From assembly GCA_940337035.1 (NCBI GenBank), contig CALNHX010001049.1, positions 186,001 to 250,000 of the forward strand: a DNA stretch of 64,000 bases, in the 5' to 3' direction. This DNA is from Agriotes lineatus. Its lineage: Eukaryota; Arthropoda; Insecta; Coleoptera; Elateridae. The notes below the pieces were generated by a model. It was not told the DNA's origin. It saw only the letters and a list, made by a program, of their open reading frames with translations, and searched no databases. Both the position numbers and the translations under genes were made by a program. Positions 57,097-64,000 of the stretch are shown here, in pieces (within the stretch, counting starts at the first letter, position 1; each line of letters opens with the position of its first letter).

Positions 57097-60000
57097 TCAC
57101 ATATACAAGTAGTTAGAAATAAATCTCTCCTAATCTCGAACAACAAACACGGGACAAAACAAGCACAAACAAAAAAAAGAAAATATGCAGGAAATTCCAA
57201 ATCAATGCTCAAAAATAGCAAATCCCGCCCCGGGAATATAAAAGCTTTGGGGAACTAAAGGTAGAAAAACAAAGGTCTAAGCAATCACATAAAATGCTGT
57301 TCATTTCTGAAAAGAAACTGTTTAACTATCAACCAAACCCAAAAAATGGGAATAGATCATCATTGCAGGAATAAAAGCCCAGTTAAGAGACCTTTAGAAA
57401 ATTAACGCCTTTTTATATGAAAGCATCCATGTTCGAGATAAAAGGTAAAAACAAAATCTCGAACCAAATGATAAAATACATAAATATCAATAATAATTTA
57501 TTATACAAGACTATAAAGTTAAATAATGATTCAAGAGTGGATAGAAATATCTTTATCGTTGTGTATAATACTTTTTTTTCTATAGCAAGAATTTTAACAA
57601 TTTCAAAAGAAAATACGGACAGTCAATCACATTTCAAAATGTCAATAGCCAGATTGGGTTGCTACGATAATACGAAGCTGTCATATTTAATTTAAACAAA
57701 AGTTACAAAATTAAATTGCTTTATCTATCCTTGATGTTAAAGTGCTACTTTACCTACCTTTTCTGTTAAAGTAAAACTTGACCTTTTGTTTTGAGTTGAT
57801 AAAAGCACACTTTAACGTGTGCTATCGAAAAACATAAATTTGCCCTTTTCCACGACTTGGACAATCGTGCACTGTGAGCACTAACGCGATGAAAAATTCA
57901 CGTTTTTAACTGGATGTAAATGAAGACAGCATTATACATTCGAAGAAAGGTAATATTATATACCTTGAACCTAATCTACAATTAATACAGTACCTCATGG
58001 AGTATTTACTTTCACACACTCCATAGGAAGAAGCATCTTTCTCAACGCTGGGGTCTATGACGGAATCTCATACTTATCCTTAATTTTTATATGATATAAA
58101 ATCTGAGAGAAACCACTTACGTTGTTGGAATACTACGAGATTAAACTTTCAAATGAACAAGGGGCTCAAGTGATTTTTCGGTCGAATCAGTAATCAAATT
58201 TAATAGCAGCAGCTTGTTTTGAGCGATTGGGGTTTTGTCAGCCATTTAACCAGAAATACAGAAGCAATAACATCAAACGCGTAAGGGTTCGGTTCAACAT
58301 ACACAAAGAGATAAATAAAAATGTTAAGCTTGCAAACTGTCCTGCTCAAGTAAACATCGCAGCCATTGATGTAACCCAAAGCACGATCAAGTTCAATATC
58401 CCCATGTTGTGGTAAACGGAAGCGGATACAGACACTCCCCAACTATTTCATTATACAAGGACTGGCAATAGGGTCCACCTCCTGAATCTATTATGGATGT
58501 AAATCGTTTAACCCGAGTATCACTGCACAATTATTGCCGTTAATTTTGTTAGTGTCGACGTTTACAGCCGGATTTCTATGAGGATTATTTCAGATTATTC
58601 GATCAATGCACTATTCAGTGCCTTGTTTAACGAGTGCTTAATTTCGATTTATGTTTGCGCTCGCTCCATCGCTTCGACAGAGTATTGGCGTTAATCCCTG
58701 ACTTGTTTGGCAGCTGATGAACTGCAAGCAGCGTGATGAACTGTCACTCTCACGAATAGTTCTGGAAATGTGTTCACATTACGCGAACGAGAGCGCTGCA
58801 ACACTTTCCTCTTTTAACGCACCTTATCAGGTGTTCGTTTGCTGAAATTTTAAAGCTTTCAGTTTGGGGAGCGCTGTAAACAGGGTTTATAAATGGACAA
58901 CTCGTGTTTTGGCAGTTAATTTCATTTGCTCTTAAGTGCACATGTACTAGTTGACTGTTCTAGTTTTGTTCAGTTTGTGAAATTTAGTAACGAGCCACCA
59001 CTTTGTACAGGCTTTGCAAAGCGAATACTGCGAGGTGGTTGTAAATAGTTCAAATTCAATTATTGAACTCTACTTTTCAATCTATCCGTTGTGTTCCTAT
59101 ACAGTGTATTATAGCACTTCAAACGAATTCTGCTTTTCTGGCACTATGTAGCTTTTTAAATGTTACAACCTCAGCGCCGTTTGAACCAGTGCTTTCCTGC
59201 CTGTGCAGGTTATATTCATTATTAACGCATTATTTAGCTAAAAGCCCGCTGCAATTGTTCCGCGATTTCCGAACTTTTACAATTTATTTTTAACTAATGC
59301 AGTGAAAAACTTCTGAATTGTTTTAAAGTTGAAGGTAGAGCGAGTGCTTTTAGAAGCTCCTTTGTTGCTGCCCAAACTTTTCGTTAGACTTTCAACAATT
59401 GCATTGAGCCCTGAAATGACTTTCCGCTTTTTATAATTTCCGTTAAGAAGTCTTTAAAAGTGGATTTTTGGACTTTTATTTAACTAGATAGTTATGTTTG
59501 ATTAAACGAAGGCTGTGAGGCGGAATAAACTGAAATCCTTTTCTGATTTGTAAAATTGTCTATCTGTATAGCAGATACAGTGAATAAATAATTAACTTGC
59601 ATTCGTCAACAGTTTTCATAACTCCAATCGCACAGCAAATTAGATTATCTACAGAACTTTACTCCAGGTTAATTTTCCAAACAAACTCATCATATACCTA
59701 ATCATCAGTATAAGATTATTTTAAGACAAATAAAAGAAAAGACAGTAAAATGTTTTGCTTTGAAATAATTTGCTACGCAAGATTATATTTTATTCCACCT
59801 TTATTGACATTGACTTTATCGCTTCACTTTAGAGGGACATAATTGCTCAACATTGGATATAATACCTCAAGCACAACAATAATTAAGAAAGGTGTGAGAT
59901 TATCTAAGCAAATTTAGGAAGAGACAACCTATTTGAGATCGTATCTCTACTGTGGTACATGTTGGAGAAAAGTTACTAAGCAGGAACGTACGTGGATAAT

Positions 60001-62120
60001 ATTTTAGCGAAGAAGTATTTGTGCCATCCTACCCAACTCCCAACTGGGCAAATGAGCCATGGCTGATCTTATATTATCTATAAATCAGAGCTAAAACCAA
60101 TACGTGAGTGCTCTACCTCTTGGAAAATTTCCATGAGCCTCAAATCGATATAGATATTTTATGCCCCTGCCGAACAGAAATTAATAGTGAGAAATAGCGA
60201 ATGTCGCTGACGAATCTTTCCTCATAACACCTGTCGGTCTGGAAACTGCTCTTAAGGCTCAAGCTGTTGATCCAGCGTACAGTTTGTGCCTCAACAGCGA
60301 CTGCCCATTTCACATTGAAACGCGCCTCTAGTTTTCCTTGCCTAGATGTTTTTCCTTTAAGTTAATATTTATAGCCACTGTGTATTTATAGGTTTTTCAT
60401 TGTTAATTAGATTTAACCAGTATAATTTAGCATAGCCGAAGGAGGGAGTGCGTCGCTGTTCGTGCATGGATCCATTTAGTTTGTGCGGTTTTCGATTTGG
60501 ATCCTTCGCCGTCGTGCTGTGGGGAACAAGATATTCGCTTACGGGCTTGGCTCACTGCGCACATTTGTGCACGTCTCATATTGCACTTGCCTGCGGCGAA
60601 GTTAATAACGCTGTACAATGTGTAAAATAAATACAAGCGGCTGGAAGCCTTGCAATCAATGCAATGTTAGTATGCCCATATTCATTCTGTGCCGGTGAGT
60701 GCCATACATATATGCGACTTTTATTGTGAAGACTTGACGTGAGCCGTTATTGCGGTACCAGATATCAGCCGGTGGTTTTCCGCATCGGGTGTGTAATTTT
60801 CTACGCGTCACACCTTTCAAGATTGGTTCACACAATTCCAGGGCGAGCCCGGTACGGACGCAGTATATTTCGAGTATGCATATACAATCTGATACCTATA
60901 GGAAATCTTTGCAGTTGCGCGATAAGTATTCACACCTAGCTTTGTGAAAATGGTGCTTACGTGAATAAACCATGTCCGCTTTTTTGGAATTCAATTGTGC
61001 ACAGGGCCGGCTTCAAATTGTACTTGCTCCAACGACATTAACTTTTCGTCATTTAAATACAATTACTTCGACGTAATGTTTATATTTCTTTATGTATGTC
61101 AGTTATAATAACACTAGCTGATTCGACTGGTAACTGCGCTTAGAACCAAGCTATTTCAACCGTAGATTATCAATTATTACTTTACATGTGCGATTCGGAA
61201 TGACCAGTCCATTCTGGACGTATTCTTATTTCTTCCGTGTTTTTATATTTGCTTTAAGGGCAATATGTTTGTGTAAATAAATTGGTTTGATATGTGTATG
61301 ATTCTTGAAACTCGCTAGCAATAGAGATACACGTCAGCTTTCTGTTTTTTTTTTGAGATGCGGATCGTTTGTAACCGCGATTGGGGTATTTACACTGAGT
61401 TAGTAAGGCAAACAAACAGAGCAAATCAATATTGAAATGCTAAGGCGCAGCATACGTTTCATTAACTTTAAAGTCTCAGAGAAGCGCCGTAACCAACGTA
61501 TCGTTACGTAAAGGGGAACGTTTTCACACGTGGACACCTTCTGGCAGTAAACAAATAAACTTGGTGCATCAACGGCGGTGAAGGCTAAGAAAATTATTCG
61601 GCTAATGCTTTAAACGAAGTCCTTGAAAACTCGAGTCCGATTTCAGTTGCTAGGAGCTGTGAAATAGTTGTAAAATGTGGAAGGAACTAGCGTGTGATAA
61701 AAAAAACATTAAAATCATAATCGACAAGGTGTGCAACCCCTGCTCCCTTCAACAATCAACGGTCTGTTAAGGTCATTGCCCAACCGCTAAAAATAGGTAA
61801 ATCTGGCATTCGGACTTGGTCACTTGAACTTCAATGATCTAGATAATTATGCTGAAAAGCAAAGTCACGACTGACGTCAAGCTCAAGATTAGCGAGCAAG
61901 TGCCTCCCCGTAAAATTTGCTTTAAAAGAAATCTATCTGAAATACTGTCTTCGGAAACAATTTCTAAAACCCATAATAACTGAATGGCATGGATAGGCAT
62001 TAACGATTACTTACGTTGGTGTGGGATATATTGTATTGGTCTTAAGCCCAAGACTCTACTCTGCTTGCAGTACAGTTAAAGAAACAAGTCAAAAGAGCAC
62101 AGAGTTGGGGTGCTTATGTA
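57097..62120. other. Long AT-rich stretch, nothing recognised
   Basis: A 92-codon frame at 57417-57695 is Lys/Asn/Ile-rich like random AT-rich sequence. GC-richer patches at about 58620-58800 and 60430-60900 contain short frames on both strands without recognised homology. No RNA gene or tandem repeat was seen. Confidence 0.4.
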
Positions 62121-62129
62121 GCTGCAATA

Positions 62130-63805
62130 CTAAGCTTAAATTTCATTCAATAAATGCATTGGAAAAGAGATGCCAGTATTAATAAATGAAATGAGTAAGA
62201 AACGCATAGGGTAAAGTTTGTTTTTCACAGGGTTGAAGCCGAAGTTCAAATTAATTAAATATTAAATTTGGGCAGAATGCATAGCCAAACCAAAAGAAAT
62301 GAATAATCACAAAAAGGTTTGCTATGTGCAGGTCAATGAAGCGTATATTTCAATATAGCTAAGTAGGTACAATTTGTGAGCAATTTTAAAAGGTATAAGA
62401 AGGCAGAATAATAATTACGTTGCAAAGAGCAAATTAAAAGGCTGGCAGAAAGTCAGGAAATAGCAAATTGGAAAAGCAGACAGCACGACATGAAAAAAGT
62501 AAGTGAAAAGCAAACAGATGGACATCGAAAGCATTTATGAAGGAAGTGAACTTACGCGAGTAAACAGAGCAAAGCGAATAATAAAACGTGTGGTGGCGCA
62601 AAGAGACATTTTAACAATTAAAAATGTGGATAATATTTTAGAGATAAGAAATTTTTAAATTCAATAATTTGTAAGTAAATTTATTTCAAAATGTATTTGA
62701 TTTGAACATGGCTGATTTCCGTTTGTATAGTATTAGATTAGCATTTGTTTATAGCGGACTTCAGGAGAGATATAACAATTGAATAAAATATAAGATTGAC
62801 ATGAAATTATGTGCTCCTTTTGAATACAAGTTTCTATATAATAAAATTAAATATTTTGAGCCAAAAAGTGTTTCACTGTGTTAAGCAGGTGTTAAAGTTC
62901 ATAGGAGAACGTTTGTGGCTATTTCCGCAACAATAAATAATTTTACCAAGAGCATCTCCGAGGAAACGTTCGCCACCCACATCAAGACTACGAAGAAGGA
63001 TTCCAGCCGAAACGATGGTCCAGAGCCAGGGCATTCTACTGCGACGCATCAGGCAGGAGTGCAGGACACCGACGAAGACGAAGATACGAGCTGGGACTCC
63101 GTTTCCAAAGATTGAAGCGAACACGAAATCTTAAGGTACTGTCTGACCCTAAAAATATTAGTGTGAGCATCCAAAAATGTGTGTGCATGCGAGACAATAC
63201 CGTACTGAACAAGATTCAAGCATCTTCAAGCCCCCAGCGAAGTTGCTTTTCAAATTATTAACCAGAGTCCAAGTGTGAGGTTAGGCGGAGATTAAACAAT
63301 TTCAGAAATTCAGTCGGCGTCCCTTCTGGCATCATAAGACAAATTAATTCCTAAAACAAATGAGAATAATAACCGCCAAAGCACTAGGATTTAAATAAAT
63401 ACCTCTTCGAACGTTCACAAATTTGGTTTTTAATGTCAACAACGCTTGCCGCATACTAAGCGAACCATTTTGGAGTTTTGACAGCATACATTTGCAACTG
63501 CGTATTTGGAACAAATTCGGGTGCACAGTGGCGCACCAGTTTAAATAAAAGGTTACAAATTATTAGGAATTCACTCTTTGAATAGAGTTGATTGTTCTAC
63601 CAAGCTAGCGTTATGAGAATAAAATTGCAGATAAATAAAATACGAAAAAGGGCATAATACTGTTTATTTGGGTCAAGTAAAAATAATAATACAAATCATC
63701 AAAATTGTTTTAATCAGTTTAATCAGTGGTGCATATCAAACCATAGCAATATATTGAGATGGTATTGGGTCCTACGCCCCTGCTCTGCATCTGGCTGCAA
63801 TGTTA
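62130..63805 (+). repeat. Copy B of the diverged ~1.8-kb repeat
   Basis: It is collinear with 1965-3830 through scattered matching blocks (GAGATGCCAGTA, AATGAAGCGTA, AATATTTTGAG, TGCATGCGAGACAATAC, GCTAGCGTT, TTGCAGATAAATAAAATA). TTTTCACAGGGTTG at 62222 recurs at 63906 at the start of copy C, so this unit is followed directly by another with a spacing of 1684 bases. Confidence 0.55.
62915..63115 (+). CDS. Candidate exon/ORF in copy B, acidic C-terminus
   Basis: The open region becomes GC-richer from about 62950, encoding SISEETFATHIKTTKKDSSR, NDGPEPGHSTATHQAGVQDT, DEDEDTSWDSVSKD and TGA. It is hydrophilic with an acidic cluster near the end. The upstream part (NNFTK) is AT-rich, and AATTTTACCAAG might contain an acceptor just before it. 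It has no recognised domain. It occupies the same relative place in the repeat as the open island at 2888-3030 in copy A, though the peptides are not clearly alike. Confidence 0.3.
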   Translation: MAISATINNFTKSISEETFATHIKTTKKDSSRNDGPEPGHSTATHQAGVQDTDEDEDTSWDSVSKD

Positions 63806-64000
63806 AAATCATTATAATTATTATCCAGTAAATGCATTTGACAAGTTTTAAATGCCTGTGTTTAAATAAATGAATGAATTTAGAAACGCTAAGGAGACAG
63901 CTGGCTTTTCACAGGGTTGGAATCTGAGTTTAAAGTAAAGTAATTATTATATTTGGCAGAATAGTGTGCCTAATAAAATCAAATTAACACAAAGAGGTTT
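63806..64000 (+). repeat. Copy C of the ~1.8-kb repeat, cut by the window end
   Basis: AGTAAATGCATTTGA, TTTTCACAGGGTTG, TATTTGGCAGAAT and AACACAAAGAGGTTT match copy B at about 62150-62325 in the same order. Confidence 0.65.

Noticed and set aside
1..64000. An intact prophage, viral integration, defence locus or operon
   Set aside because: No long frames, gene clusters or matching proteins; all recognisable proteins are eukaryotic transposable-element relics.

Overview
This 64-kb window reads as ordinary, TE-dense nuclear DNA from an insect or other arthropod. It is AT-rich and has no long open reading frame, operon or Shine-Dalgarno pattern. Recognisable protein homology comes almost only from broken transposable elements: Tc1/mariner-type (ITm), piggyBac, non-LTR retrotransposons (LINEs), a Penelope-like element, a hAT-like MITE and SINEs. 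No complete host gene is visible. A few short exon-like islands (about 2.9, 17.9-18.3, 43.2, 55.4 and 63.0 kb) could be pieces of host genes but could not be named.

Layout. 0-4.5 kb: a LINE scrap at the window edge and the first copy of a diverged ~1.8-kb repeat. 4.56-7.85 kb: a mariner-type element bounded by TA and ~37-bp inverted repeats, with a dead transposase and a GC-rich insert carrying an eight-unit 50-bp minisatellite. 10.3-11.8 kb: a rearranged inverted repeat. 13.5 and 33.0 kb: two copies of a short-TIR repeat. 14.3-15.9 kb: a GC-rich block, possibly LTR-derived. 21-25 kb: a piggyBac C-terminus, a ~140-175-bp satellite, a LINE endonuclease scrap and a second piggyBac. 25.8-27.5 kb: a LINE interrupted by a 5S-rRNA-headed SINE with a perfect 9-bp target duplication. 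27.5-30.0 and 53.5-54.7 kb: three copies of an unidentified repeat with gene-like anatomy (splice-like signals, AATAAA). 30.6-31.2 kb: a third piggyBac. 39.7-40.8 kb: a Penelope-like element with a GIY-YIG domain and a hammerhead-like motif downstream. 41.4-51.7 kb: three LINE relics on the minus strand, one split by a cluster of two opposing ITm transposase relics, plus a long-armed hairpin element. 56.1-57.1 kb: a hAT-type MITE. 62.1-64.0 kb: further copies of the ~1.8-kb repeat, arranged in tandem.

There is no cooperating gene system here. The relationships are those of nested insertions, which give a relative chronology. The best candidates for something undescribed are the splice-signal-bearing repeat family, the ~1.8-kb repeat shared by both window ends, and the Penelope element's ribozyme-like terminus. 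All calls were made by eye from the sequence; no search or alignment program was run.
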